From: Taiwanofungus camphoratus
Lineage: Eukaryota > Basidiomycota > Agaricomycetes > Polyporales > Taiwanofungaceae
Reading direction: 5' to 3'
Assembly (NCBI GenBank): GCA_003999685.1
Contig: CP021230.1
Span: 868,001 to 932,000 of the forward strand
DNA: 64,000 bases
Shown here piece after piece: positions 22,274 through 38,821 of this stretch. Numbering within the stretch: the first letter of the stretch is position 1; every line of letters starts with the position of its first letter. A program made the translations under genes and the position numbers. The notes beneath the pieces were generated by a model, which was not told where the DNA came from, did not search any database, and saw nothing but the letters and a program-made list of their open reading frames with translations.

Positions 22274-23410
22274 TCGTCTCGGTCACGTGAGGGCAATTGA
22301 ATAAGAAATGGAAAACACCCCGAGTCTAATTCAAATAGTAAAGTCGGCCACGAGCCGTCTCCTCAGCTAAGTACATCTGTGGCAATTTCGTGCTAATTAT
22401 GAGGTCTTTGCCGTCCCTTATTCAGTGTATATGTACCACCCTCACGGTGTCCTTATCAACCGAACGACATAGGGCCGCGCAATATTTCAGAGCCTGGCGC
22501 GGATGGGCGTTCCAGGATATCTCAGCGTATGTTTCGCAAAGACACAGACACAGACTCAGTGACATGTCGGGAACTATTTCCAAGCTATTCAGCACGCAGG
22601 CGGAATGTTAAGTAGAAAGTGGGTGTCACTTCTTTGGACGTCCCAATTTCGATTCGTTTTCACGCCAATTTCCGGACATGGACAGAGATTCGTCCCATCT
22701 TTCGTACCTGTCTCGTCACGCAGTGGGTGAATAGCTAGCTTAAATTTGATATATCAATCGTCACACCCCACTTCGACATGCACCCTGTCTACCTCCGGCC
22801 AAGTGTAACTACATGCGAATACGGCCCACGCTCCGTACGTATATCCATGACTATCGGTATTGCTGAAGACCGTGCGCCGGATGTTCGATGCATCCGCCGG
22901 CGCCGTGTGTGATATTCTCATACCGCGCGGTCCCCTATGAATTTCGCACCCGAAGTTACGGACTAGGGAAGTCCAAATGTCCATCGGTAAGTGTGCCTAG
23001 CCAAGAAATGAGGTTTCCATTCGCCGTTTTTGAGAAGAATATCATGAATGATGGCGGGGTTCACATTATGTATAATCCTTACATGTCGCACAGCCCTTAT
23101 TTCTGATGGATCGGTTCCGAGCGTGAATCAGGTTTGCTGTTCGCCAAACTAGGAATGTACGTATATGCCTATTTATAAATTTACCTGTGCTGAAATATAT
23201 AAAGCTGAACAGCACTGCACTATGAACCTTACGAACTTCTTTTCTATGTGGCAGATCAACAACTAATCATTGGTAACTGCCAATTGTTCGTTGACTAACT
23301 CCAATTGGAAACGAATCCCACGAGCTTTGCCTTCCAGGACTATATAAAGTTGAGGTGTTGTTTCCCAAATCCTTTGTTCAAACGGCTCGCTTAGTATAGA
23401 GCGTCTTGCA
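22274..23410. other. Intergenic; includes promoter region of FAD copy C
   Basis: No gene seen. 22274-22980 has no counterpart in the window. From about 22988 the sequence parallels 10690-11122 and leads into the start of the FAD gene, with a TATA-like ATATATAAAGC at about 23197. Confidence 0.6.
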
Positions 23411-23581
23411 ATGGCAACTCGCGGTGCGGCACCATTGATAGTCCCGTCGTTCAAACTGCCTCAAGTGCTGTACGATGAATTGTGCTCTGCGGTCAGAGGA
23501 CCTGTATGCCGCCCATCCGATGCAGAGTATGTCTATTCAATGTTCCCAAGAAGCCACTCTGACTACACGCTCTAATATCGC

Positions 23582-26454
23582 TTGTTTTCTCAACGTCTGC
23601 GAAATCCCTCCCAAAGATTTGCCGAGCGTGCTAGGACGTTCAACGGGAAGCTGAAGTCTCTCTCGCGCGTGCTCGTCTCCCCCCTTGACGCGCACGACGT
23701 GAGCACTGTAGTCCGCTTCTGTACGAAGCACAAGCTCTCGCCCTCGATTCGTGCAGGTGGGTATGGGATCGCCGGCTGGTCGGTCGCGGGCGACGTCATT
23801 ATCGACCTGAGCATGCTGAAAGAAGTCGATATCGAGCCACCACTTGAAGCGCGCGATGGAGAGAAAGACTGGACGCGGCTTAGAGACATGCCGCCTCCGG
23901 GAAGTAAGGGGAAGGGCCGCGCCGAGACAGCGGCTAGTAAGAGAGCTGACAACGTTGGTTCAACCGTAGTGAATGCTGGCGCGACTACTGCTTCTCAAAT
24001 CCCTTCTTCTCAGCTGGACAGGTCGCAACTAACGGCGGGTGTAAAGCGGCGGCGCGAAGAGAGCGAGGGGACGCCTGATCGTGATCCGGGCGTCCTCTCA
24101 GCTGACCAAGCAAAGCGGAACCATCTGCACTCATACGATGCTGCGTCCTACACCGTTGCGTCGTTCCTCCGTGGCCCGCCCCTGCCGCCTGAGGCAGGGG
24201 AGACGCCGAGAGGACCTCCCGTGCACCGCCCGAGATTGCACTCTCCTGAGCCGCTGGCGTCCCAAGACGAGGCGACGTTCCTCCCTGAGGAAGTGCGGGA
24301 GGCTCATGCACAGAAGGAACCGCGTGTGCCCGAGATTGGAAATACGTCGTACGAAACGTGGAGCAATTCAGCGTCGTCTATGGCAGCCAGCAGCAGCCCG
24401 AGCTCCGAGTTACTGTCCGCTTCGGGATCTGGATCGTCATTGGCAACGCATGGCACATCCGTTACTACGCCGCTGACAGCCAGTCCGGAGATAGATTCAA
24501 ATAAAGATGCTGCTGAAAGCACGGAGCAGAAGCCCTTTGGATACATGACGTCCAATGGTCCGCCTGAACCGCACGCCCCAATGTATAGCGGTGGTAACCC
24601 TTTTCAGTCCGCATCAATTTCGGCTGCAGGTTCCAGCAGCTGGACGGCGCCGACGACTACAGCGCAGCCTACTGGCCACTCTCCCCGGACCACGATGCTA
24701 GGAATGAACATGTCGATGTCCTTCCCATCTGGATCGTCTTTTTCCAGTCTAAACCCATCATCCTCCATGCCGCTCGACTCTATTTTTGGGCAGGGCAACC
24801 TCGGCATGGCGCCTGCGAAGCCCATACACGGACATGCATATGTCACCTTCGGCGCTGGAATGCGGCAGAAGGAGATCGACATGTATACCGCTGAGCATCC
24901 CCTCGAGGGAATCAGCGGCGTCACTGGCTTAAGGGAGGACGGGATGGTGCCGTATCACATGCCTTCGTGAGTGGCACTGCGATCCTACTTGTATGTTCCG
25001 GTACTTGATGTTGAACTGACGTGCTGCGATCGTCGTCTATAGCTCGGCGCATCCGGTGGGCTCCTCGATCATGCTGCTAGGGGGCTTCGGTTTCCTCAGT
25101 CGCATGTACGGCTTGAGCATCGATAACTTAGTTGAAGTAGAGATGGTCCTTGCTGACGGACGCATCGTCATTGTTAGCGAAGAGGATGACCCTGGTGACA
25201 GTGAATCGGTTCCGATTTTATTTCATTTTCTAATATAAATTTGTGCAGATCTTTGGTGGGCTATGCGGGGTGCAGGCCCAGCTTTTGGTATTGTGACAAG
25301 GTATAAAGCCAGAGCTTTCCCTGTCCCGGTTGTCTTTGCCGGTAACCTCATATAGTATGTATTCGTATTCGTGTTCCCTCGATGACCGCATACGCTCCTT
25401 ACATTCGTACAATGCTTCTGACATCGGCGTCAATGTTCTAACATTTCATCTCATAGCCGGTTTCATCGAGCGACCGCTCCTTCACTCATCAAACATTTCC
25501 GCGACTGCATCAAGGGAGCGCCGCGTGAACTTTATGCTAACGTGCTCCTCACTGCCGGACCAGCAGACAAAGACTCGCTTGTCGTGATCCAAATGTGCTA
25601 CGTAGGGCCGAAGGAAGAGGGCATGGTATACCTACAGGCAATCTCAAGTTGGGACGGCGAACGCTGTCTACTGAATGAGGTGAACGAGAAGAGCTTCTTG
25701 AATCAGCAGGACAGTGTAGCTCAGGTTTTGCGAGGAAAGGGTATGTCCCTGGTCGTGTCCTTCGGAGAATAGGCTAACGACTCGTTTTGCAGCGGGACGG
25801 CAGTGGTTCATTCGATCATCCTTGATTCATTCGCTTCCGGACGAAGTGATCAACAAAACTGTCATCCAATTTGCCAACACCCCAATCGGCTGCAGTGAGC
25901 ATTCTTGTTGTCCTTAATCTGTTTCTGTTGCTCATAAGTAATACCTTTCGCTTCATAAATATAGCATGGTTATTCGAGCTGGCCGGAGGCGCAATTCTGG
26001 ACTTTGAGGGCACGTGCTTACCCAAACAGCAGCGCGAAGCTACTTGGACAGTTGCTGCACTACATCAGTGGGAGATGGGCATTGATGACCCGCGCTGCAT
26101 CACTTCCGCAGAAGAGGTACATACATGGCATTATTAGATGACTGTGAGTCACGATACTGACGACTCGCCAGTGGATGAACGGCACAATCGGCACTGTTGC
26201 ACTCGGCGGGCCTTATCCTACTGTGAGTGCCAACACTTGTATTCTCTGCGAAACAAAACCAAGGCAGCTATTAGTTCCTGGGTCGACATGAGCCGCCGGC
26301 TCGAACGATGGCATGTTACGGCAATAATTGGTCTCGTCTGGCCGACCTCAAGCGCCAATATGATCCTCTATATCTTTTCAAGAACAATCTGTGGCCCTTG
26401 AGTGAGAATGGCCAACCTATTGAATTTCTCACCAACGAGCCACCTTCCCCGTAA
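23582..26454 (+). CDS. FAD-linked oxidoreductase (PCMH/BBE type), copy C
   Basis: An eight-exon model with introns 24967-25042, 25195-25248, 25355-25456, 25741-25792, 25895-25964, 26117-26171 and 26223-26274. It leaves 2412 nt (803 residues plus stop). The N-terminal PCMH FAD fold (SIRAGGYGIAGWSVAGDVIIDLS) is split by a Ser/Pro-rich disordered insert of about 320 residues (about 90-410), then resumes (HAYVTFGAG, GGFGFLSRMYGLSIDNLVEV, LWWAMRGAGPAFGIVTRYKA). The C-terminal berberine-bridge element reads YGNNWSRLADLKRQYDPLYLF. The GGH histidine used for 8-alpha-histidyl FAD in many relatives is Tyr here. Homologous coding sequence also exists upstream at 23411-23545 (MATRGAAPL..), but in another frame, so the true N-terminus may be lost or frameshifted. 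Substrate unknown. Confidence 0.78.
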
Positions 26455-26736
26455 AGTAATCTTGTTCCTGCACTTAGAAAGTTGCAGAGCTGTCTTCCTG
26501 CTCTCGACTCTCATGTCTTCAAAAGCTCCTATTAAAACTAACTACTGATTGTAATGAACGTCAATGTGCTGATACAACGTATAACATATATAGCATGTGG
26601 ATATTCAAAATGCAAGGTACACACAACAGCTTCTAGTGATCCAAAAGAACACATGCAGGAAATCCAAAAGGAATGCAAAGGTATACATGCGTTTGACGAC
26701 ACTACCACAGTCCGACAACATAACGCAACTGTCATA

Positions 26737-29700
26737 TTAGTCCACAGGAACAAGAAAACTGGCCAATGCCCATCCGATTTCCCCTGCGTAATTTCTCACA
26801 AGCAGGAGACAATCTTCGCCATCGTCAACGTAGAGTGGAAGGTCCGGGTGTGTAGATGGATGACCTGCTTCTTGCAGCACATCATAGTCATCATTTACAC
26901 GAAGCGTGAAAAAAGGTAGATCGCGGTACGAAACCCCGGGTGGTGGTTCGCATTTGTGAACTACCCTGCATATGTACATTGGAGGGATCTTTACACCCAT
27001 GCTTGGTCGCCTACTTGGTCGTTTGCTGGACGTTGGAGAGCCGTTCGTAAACGTAGAAGTATTCGGGGACGGCGAAGGTGATAATCCCATAGTATTCGTA
27101 GCAGGAAGGGATGGTGAGCGGCGGTGTCGAGAGTTCGATAATGTATTTGGGCGAAGTGTTTCCGTTAGTCTGCGCCTGAATGAGGGCTTCCGAGTGGGCC
27201 GGCCCCGATCAACAGCCTCCTGCAACTGGTCATAGAATGGTAGAGACGACAGCGGCTGAGGTCTGTGCATATTCTGGACATTTCGACTGCTACTGCTTGT
27301 GACAACATCGTCGTAGTGAGTATCAAGGAGACGGCCTTGGGAATAAGACTTCTTCAGAGGTAAGGCCCCAGAAATTGGCATACTTTTGGTCCGTGAATAC
27401 TTCGGCTTTGTATGTGAAGAATCCAGTGATGTCAACATGGTTTCATACCCGTATCCAATCTCATCGGGGATATAGTTGACGCTCTGGCTCGCATTATGCC
27501 CTGCAGACTTGGAAGATTTAAGAGACTTGCCAGATTTCTTGGAATGAAGGCTTTCAGCGGATCCTCGATGATCGAGAGCGCGGCGGCTGCCAAGTTCCAT
27601 CGAACGCACACTGCGACTCTTCCCGCTGACGGGGGTCTGAAGCGACTGTGAGGAAGGTGAACTAGGAGGCAAGTTGAACGGGTCTAGAGACGTCAGGATC
27701 GAGGAAACTATCACAGTCGAACTCGTCTCGCTCGCATCGTCGTCTAATGACCTTGACCAAGTCTTCGTCCTCGAGCGTGTCATCTCAGACGGCTGAATCT
27801 TCTCTAGCTGGCGTACTATGTTGAGCCCGGATGTCATTGTCTCTACCTCCGCAAAACGCCCCCACCACACTCTGAGCGTCTCCGTCGCACCAGCATTCAT
27901 TTCCCCATCAACCTTCAGCGCATCCCACAAGCCCATCCATTCATCTCGCACATCACCCCAGAACTTGCTCTGCCATCGCGCCAGCTGCAGTATATTCATC
28001 ATGATTCCTTTCTTCAGGAGCTCAAGATACTGCGGGAGCTCCGCGAAAAGCTGTGCGCGAAGAGCAACGTAGGATTGAGAAGCTTCCAGTAACTGTGGTG
28101 GCGGCCGAGACTTTGAAATATCAAAATTAAGTAGACCGTAGTGTAGCGGCTCCAGCGTATGCATAGCTTCGAGTAGACGGAGCGGAGCGAGCATTGAATC
28201 CACCAGTCTGGACAGCTGGGGAAGCAGATGTTGGTCAACCGTCACAGAGAGCTTGTCGCACTCCTTGATCAGCCCCTTCGTGACGACGTCCAGGAACGCC
28301 TCGAAGGCCTCAGACTTCGGTTCCTGTGATATCCAGATCACGCGCCCAAAGCTGACTGACCAGTCACGCAGCTGCTCCATCAGTCTATGCACAGTGTCGA
28401 CCCAAACGACCACGTCCTTCGCGAACGAGTGGATGAAGGTTTCACAACGTTTCATGTCCTCTGCCATTCGCTCGACCTGCTCCGCCTCCTGGTTAGCTTC
28501 TATCCCCTCCTTGGCCTTATACGACTTGGCGCCAATGCTTTTCACTCGCCCGAGACTCACAGAAGCCGCAACACCGACGTTGAGACCCTTTTTTTTGGGC
28601 TTCGCTTTCGATTCGCTACCCTTCTTACTCGGAGTCCCGGACGGAGTTCCTGTGAGCACCTCTTTGACAACCTCCCGTCTCCGCCGCCCTTCATTCACGC
28701 CCCGAGCTACCTCCTCCATCCTCTCCTTCGCCAGCTTCAGGTTAGCCTTATCGGAATGTGCATCAGGCGTCTCGTCGATGATGGCGCTGAGGAGGAGGGA
28801 GTATTTGAGCAGCCTCTGTACGGGCTTTATGAGTAATGAGGGAAGGTCCCATGCATGGGATAAGTTTGATGCAAGCGTGCGCGTGTGTGCGAGATAGGCG
28901 GTGAGAGCTGGAGAAGAGGGGAGATTGTTGAGGTGTTCAAGCGCAGATGGATGTTTGGTGATGTAGGATTTGTATAACGGTTCCAATGTAGGTATCTGCG
29001 GCACATGATCAGTAATTCTATCACAAGAGCAGCGCGCCTGCACACCATTTCTAGAAAGAGAGCTCCAACATGATCCTCGCCTGTCCCACCCTCCAGCACA
29101 GAACCTAGCGCCTCTTCGAGCTGTTCCGTGAACGTGTCAGAGAATACGGCAAGCTCCGCAATATTGTTAAAGATGATCCGCGTGTCTTCGCGGGTCATAG
29201 GTGGGCCAGTGGCAGACCCGTTCGAGGACTCTGACGCCGTGGAGAGCGTCCGCGACGAGGAAGCTGAGGAGCCTGACGATGGCGGCGTGTCATGCGCCGC
29301 CGGGTATGGAGCAGGCTGGCCTGTTGGGGGAGGGGTCAATCGCTATGCTAAAGCAGTAGACTCACTTCGCATTCATACCTAATGCCAGCGGGATGTGGAT
29401 ATCACGAATGAGTGCGAGGTCGGAAGCGTAAGCCCGCTCGGAGGAGAGCAGCTCGAGCAATGCATGGGTGCGCTTGGTGATGACTGGAGAGGTGCGCAGG
29501 AGGGGAGAGCCCGCAGAGGCGGATGCGGACGCAAACTGGGACAAAGACCCTTCGCGATCGTGATCGTCTTCAACAGGGGACGAAGAGATCGATGGATCGG
29601 GGGTTATAGGTAACGGCTTGTTGGGCGTGGGTGGACGTGCTGACCGTCTGAGATTAGAGCCAGATGACTGCGAGCTAGACGGCGGCGGTCCCGATGGCCG

Positions 29701-30150
29701 CGGCGTAGATGGCTGGAGGCTGGAGCTGGACGGTTGCAGGTCCAACAAACCGGAGAAAGAACCAAAGCTGCGGGAGTGTAACAAAGGCATGTCGTCGGGA
29801 CTCGGGACAAGCTCGGATGTGAGAAGTGTAGCAACGGGACCAGATGCGCGCCGAGCTGGAAAGGCCGGTCGAAGGGGGGATCGCGGGGGACGCGGGGGGG
29901 ACGAGGGGGATGGATGTCCAGATGAAGGAAGTGGAGACGACGACGCACTCTCAAAGCTCTCCGTCGTGCTGGTGGATAGCCGAAAGGTTGACGGGGGACC
30001 GGCTATGCCCACGCGGCGGGAATGAGGCTCGCTGAGGGACGAATTCTCGAACGAAATATCCTGTCCAGAAGCAGAACTCATTTCCGTGGTGAATAGAGGG
30101 ACTCGGGTATCCTCTGTTGTGCCCGTCACGGAAGCGCGCCGTAGATCCAC
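26737..30150 (-). CDS. DH-BAR-SH3 guanine-nucleotide exchange factor (Gef1/Tuba-like)
   Basis: Three exons (introns 29321-29378 and 28996-29045) give 3306 nt, 1101 residues plus stop. About 225 Ser/Pro-rich residues precede a DH (RhoGEF) domain starting KRTHALLELLSSERAYASDL and ending IKPVQRLLKYSLLLSAII. A Lys-rich linker and a helical BAR-like region follow (from about GRVKSIGAK to VWWGRFAEVE). Next comes another Ser-rich stretch, and finally an SH3-like end (CRVVHKCEPP ... GEDCLLLVRNYAGEIGWALASFL). There is no PH domain, which fits the DH-BAR type (S. pombe Gef1, animal Tuba). These activate Cdc42 at membranes during polarised growth and septation. Role inferred from architecture. Confidence 0.85.
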
Positions 30151-30635
30151 CTAGCTTTGTCCTTCCGCCAATGCCTGTGGGGTTGTCTGCGTCGCTAGAG
30201 CGTTCCGAGTCGATAGCGTATGCTGTCGCGGTGAGAAGAAGAGATGAGTGAATCATATGCTGAGAAGAGAAGGCCCTGACCACCTCAGCGCTCGCTGGTG
30301 CTCACGGTCACTTCAAAATGGCCACACGTGAAAGACATGCGCCAGGTCAGTTAATGTAGCGGCTCTCACGCACACGATGCGAAAGAAAGACCCTGAGGTT
30401 AGTTGGCTTGCACACTCTCTTAATGTCAAAAGTTTATGAAGCAGAGGAATTGCAATGGTGATAGTCAACAAGGAATGCAGGCGTGAGGGCGTCCGGAGAT
30501 TCATCACACATTTTTTTAAGATAAGTCACCTCTTGGATGTGCAAAATTCTGCGAGAAACTACATCGAGTCTACTGGCAAGAGCTCTGCCTTTCCTCAGAG
30601 CGAGGGCGGAGCATGGTCAATACAAGAAAGTCGAG

Positions 30636-31857
30636 CTACCAGGGCATGCTGTAGACCTCGCTCTCCCTTCCACCCCCAGGTCGCCCAAACACCACCTCCG
30701 CGGAAGGCGCCTTGCCAGACTGGAACACCATCACGATGTTAAACAGAGTCTCAATGCTGGCGAGGCCGCCACGTTCAAGATCAGGTGAGCAGCAAATGGC
30801 CTGCGGGGAATTCGTCGTGTCCGAGAAAACGCGGCGCCGGAGGACGCGCGCGTCAAGAGTCTGTTCGAGGTCACGGTCTTCATGGCGCGCCTCTTCCGCG
30901 ACGGCTTGGCAGAGCCCGCGTGCGCGCTGCAGCCGTATCGGGGAGCCCGTCAGCCATGGCGGCTCGACGACGAGGTGGTTCTCGAGGAAGTGGTTCGTGT
31001 GCACGAGGATACCGTCCTGGTCCTCCCTAAGATAGACTCTCCCGCGCGGGGACAGCTCGAGACCGCGGCTGCCGTGTGCGTCCGCAATGAGGATGTGCTG
31101 GCTGGACGCAGCGCCGCCGAGGCGCTCGATGGTAGCAATGGCCGCATCCACAGAGGCGCACTCAAGCGCTAGACGCAGGAGCAGGTGAATTGGGAGAAGC
31201 GTTGTCGAGATGGGCCGCGCGCGGATGGCGTTCAAACACACCCCCACTGAGCACGAGTTGAAGCCTATCTTGCCAACTATCCCGGGCTGGGACGTGGGAT
31301 GAGCGAGCTGGCCTGGGAGAACCCGGACGGGTTGGCCTCACCTCGACCACCATCCATATCGCCGGTTTACCAGACTGCTGGATGGAGACCATAGCGAGGT
31401 TCTTCCCCACCGACGTTCTCCAATCCCAGTTCTGTGCCAAGATTTGCTTCCCGGAGCTGCCCAACCTCCAGGCAAGGCTCGTGCAGCCATCGTCCCACTG
31501 TCCGAGAGCAATCTCGCTTCTGGAGTTGAGCGCGACGATATCGAGCAGACCGACGTCACGACCCACCCCATCGGCAATTCCACGCATCTCTTCAAGGAGA
31601 TCTGGCGCCAGGGTTTCGATCGCAGCACGGAACTCATCTGCCACCTTCAACACCTGCGCCCAGTCGAACCTGCAGTTCTCGCGAAAGAGATCACGGTATA
31701 TGTCCAGCTGACTGCGTATCTGCGCCGCTAACAGCTGCCCATGCTTCAACCCTATCTGGAGGGGATAAAGCGACGATAAACGATTGAGGAGAACGAATGG
31801 ACTTACTTCATACGAAGAACCGACCAGTTCGATCTTGGGTATGCTGTACCCATCCAT
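30636..31857 (-). CDS. Acyl-CoA:6-aminopenicillanate acyltransferase-like protein (peptidase C45)
   Basis: Three exons (introns 31756-31806 and 31287-31341) give 1116 nt, 371 residues plus stop, close to the usual length of the family. The self-processing site is visible: QWDDG-C-TSLAW, with the Cys near residue 108 that becomes the N-terminal nucleophile after autocleavage. Other family landmarks are LAQNWDWR, GKIGFNS, GVCLNAI, HILIADAHG and LVHTNHFL. In Penicillium this fold swaps penicillin side chains. Most basidiomycete homologues sit outside beta-lactam clusters and their substrates are unknown, and no beta-lactam genes are nearby. The C-terminus VYSMPW does not obviously end in a PTS1 signal. 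Confidence 0.88.
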
Positions 31858-32569
31858 AGTGCAGGGTTTTCACTCAATAGTGTCACGTAATCAAGACCGA
31901 AAGCCCTTATCGAGGGCCATTTTTAATTCGCCATGAGCAATGAACGGCTTGGCCCTTGGTGGACTACCATATCTGGGACTTCATATATTCCCTAAGTCCC
32001 GTTTCGCAGTTGTCAGCTAGCCCCCGGCTCAGCTGACACACAAGGCATTGAGCACGAGCATGCGGCTCTGTGTATTACACACTTGTTGGCCGTATATTAG
32101 GGTCTGCATAACGAGTGGTATTTAGTGTAAACCTCCATTAGATAACACCATCCTCGTAATGAACCGAAGGAATTGAATTGGGCAGGCAGTTACCGTGTGG
32201 ACTGGTGCCGCCTCTCTACCTACTTATAGTGTTTTCTTCCGTCTAGATCTGTCTTCGAGCATAGACCATGGTCACCGCTGTTTCGCACAGGGAGACAGAA
32301 CGGACCGAGTGCCTGATACGCACTCCGTAACGGATCAATCTTGCACGTGAAGTCTTGGCATAGGACGTGTTGTAGTGTCAATCGCTGTAAAGGCTACGAC
32401 GTCGACCACCATGGTGTATTGAAAATTCCAGTGTACTCGTGCACACACGTTTGCGACAAGGATCCGGTTTCTGCATTTTATTTGGCTTTCTGATTTCTGA
32501 TTTCCGTAAGTATGGCACATTTTCCGAGATTATGATTTACATTGCAAGTGCTGCAGATTCCCCGGCGAA
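31858..32569. other. Divergent intergenic region
   Basis: Between the minus-strand acyltransferase and the plus-strand Ca2+ ATPase. No gene found. It presumably carries both promoters. Confidence 0.5.
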
Positions 32570-36613
<4,044 letters not shown>

Positions 36614-37020
36614 GTGGTATGTAGTTTTCTATTTTAAAGTATTTATTTATACAACTTCGGGATGCTTTCGAGTCTACCACAGCTTGGAACTATATTACTT
36701 GTGCACTATTAGGAGGATCAACAATGATCTAATGTAATTGCATGAGCCTCAACTTCAAAACAAATGGTGAATCATTTGCGTCGGTTCTTTTTTTTTCAAC
36801 TGAGGGCCATGCCATATGCGAAACATTACATGTGTGAGGACTGGAATCTCTAACTATTAGGCTGCTGTTTCTGCTGTACAACCTGTGGTGGCGCCGCGGC
36901 GGGAGTACATTCTCTGACTGTCATGGCGTAGGCATTGAGATCTCCTATGGTTGCTCGGTACATCTGCTCGGGACAAAACTACAGTATATCGGCGAAGGGA
37001 TCAGGAGGGATATACCAGGG
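36614..37020. other. Convergent intergenic region
   Basis: Between the 3' ends of the Ca2+ ATPase and the CoA-transferase gene. No gene seen; presumably both 3' UTRs. Confidence 0.5.
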
Positions 37021-38821
37021 CTACTTTCCGACCACACCGGCTTCCTGGAGCTTGGTAAGTTCTGCTTCCGACAGACCCAACTCGTCCACTAGTACCTCCC
37101 GGTTGTGCTGCCCTAGCTCTGGGCCAGCCCAACGAGTCTTAGGCTCACAGCCCTCCAGCACTGGGCTCACCTTTGGCATCTTCACATTCCACCCATTGTC
37201 TTTCCTCCCTACCCATACGTCTTCCACAATGCCCCTCGCCTTGGTATGCTCACTCTCCACAACTTCTTTCACGCTGAATACGCGGCCAGCAGGGATGCTG
37301 ACGGGGTGCAGCACTTCCTCGACCTCCTCCGCCGTTCTTGTACGTGTCCACGCAGAAATCGCCTCCTCGATCTCGGTCTGGCGCTCCACGCGGTGATGGT
37401 TCTGCGCATACGACGGGCCAGTGAGATCAGGCCGGCCGATGGCGTTCATGAGACGGATGTACATTGAGTCCGCATTGGCACCGATGACCACGAATGAAGG
37501 GATGTTCGGGGAGTTTGGGGAAGGTTTGCAAGGGTAAGCATTAGTTGGTACAATCCCGGTCACAGAAGATCCAGACGGTCCCCGAATCTGGAACATATCT
37601 CATAAGGATTGTGAATCGTCTCAAAAAACGAAGGGTAGCTGTGCCCACCTTGCCCTTGCGATCGTATTCTGGGATAATGCCTTCCATCAAATTGATCATA
37701 CTGTCCCGTAGCCAGGTTATAAACGCAATCCAGCAAGCATAATAGCTTTGCATGCCTTTCAAATATGCTAACATCCACCGTCTGCCCTCCCGATTGACCC
37801 TGGGCCTCTTTCGCTAGGCGCGACAGAAGGGCTAAGACCTACGCCGATGAGAACTCACCCCTGACATAAGTCCACTTTCAACGACATACTGTACCAAAAG
37901 CAGCGTGCAGCCCCGCGACTGAATCCCCTAGGCTAATATTTGGCCGTACTGGCGGTCCAGACAGCATGCCAGTTGCGGGATCTGGGTAACCGTTGATGTA
38001 TCGGAAGCCTGACTCGGCCTCGCAAACAGACGCGTAGCCGGGGCGGAAGGCCCATGGCCCGGTCTGTCCGTATCCACTGACGCGAGTGAAGATGAGCGAG
38101 CTATTGTATGGGTGCAGATCAGCAGGGCCGAGCTTCCACTTCTCGAGCGCTGCAAAGCGCGGCATGATTAAAGTGATTGAACGAAGCCGCTGAAGATGAC
38201 GTACTCCCTGGCTTAAAATTTTCCAGGAGAACATCGCTCTTGATGGCCAATTTTTTGACAAGCCTAGAGATTAGAATGCATGATGTTTATACAAAGGCGT
38301 GAGCCAGCGAATTTGCTTACTCCCTCCCCTCTTCTTTCCGCAAGTCAATAGTCACGCTCTTCTTGTTACGTGCTATGCTTCTCCACCAAGGACTCACCCC
38401 GTCAACGTCAAGTTCTCGCCACACGCGCAAAGGATCGCCCACATTCGGTGGTTCAACCTTGATGACCTCCGCACCGAAGTGTCTATAAATCATGAAGGGC
38501 ATCGAGTATCAACTACAACGAGGACGACAGATGCGAAACAGCTAACCCCAGTAGCTGTCCGCAGAAAGGACCTGCGATTACTTGGCCGAGCTCAAGGACG
38601 CGGACGCCAGAAAGAGGCAGGCCTAGCGGAGCGTCTGGTGAAATAGTGGATACTCTGACATGGTCAACAGGTCAGCGCGAAGCAAAATCTCCGTAATGAG
38701 TTCCTGCATGAAATGTGGTTCGAATCCACTCTCACCGACGTGTCGTGTAAGTACACAAGGTCGGTATGCAACCTTTGACTAGCCTCGCAGGCTGGCTGGC
38801 GCCGTGCAGGAAGGGCATCAT
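37021..38821 (-). CDS. Class III CoA-transferase (CaiB/BaiF), probably mitochondrial
   Basis: An eight-exon model with introns 38655-38735, 38483-38546, 38264-38320, 38150-38204, 37832-37894, 37701-37755 and 37588-37648. It leaves 1365 nt, 454 residues plus stop. The N-terminus MMPFLHGASQPARL...TYTTRRVSTISP is basic, hydroxylated and acid-free, like a mitochondrial presequence. The fold follows: GVRVLELGQVIAGPFCGQLL, HFGAEVIKVEPP, NKKSVTIDLRKEEG, LLENFKPG, TRVSGYGQTGPW, and LGDSVAGLHAAF, whose Asp matches the catalytic Asp of the family. It is closest in layout to succinyl-CoA:glutarate/dicarboxylate CoA-transferases (SUGCT). The sixth intron has a GC donor (AG/GCATGC). Confidence 0.9.

Noticed and set aside
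28253-28897. 214-residue plus-strand ORF
   Set aside because: Antisense shadow of the DH-BAR region, which has clear domain motifs and exact splicing arithmetic on the other strand.
30636-31857. Part of a beta-lactam or other biosynthetic cluster together with the FAD oxidoreductase and P450
   Set aside because: The genes lie many kilobases apart, separated by housekeeping genes, and no core synthase is present.
38650-38745. tRNA suggested by a GGTTCGAATCCACTC T-arm-like stretch
   Set aside because: No matching acceptor 5' arm or anticodon arm upstream; the region is the first intron of the CoA-transferase gene.
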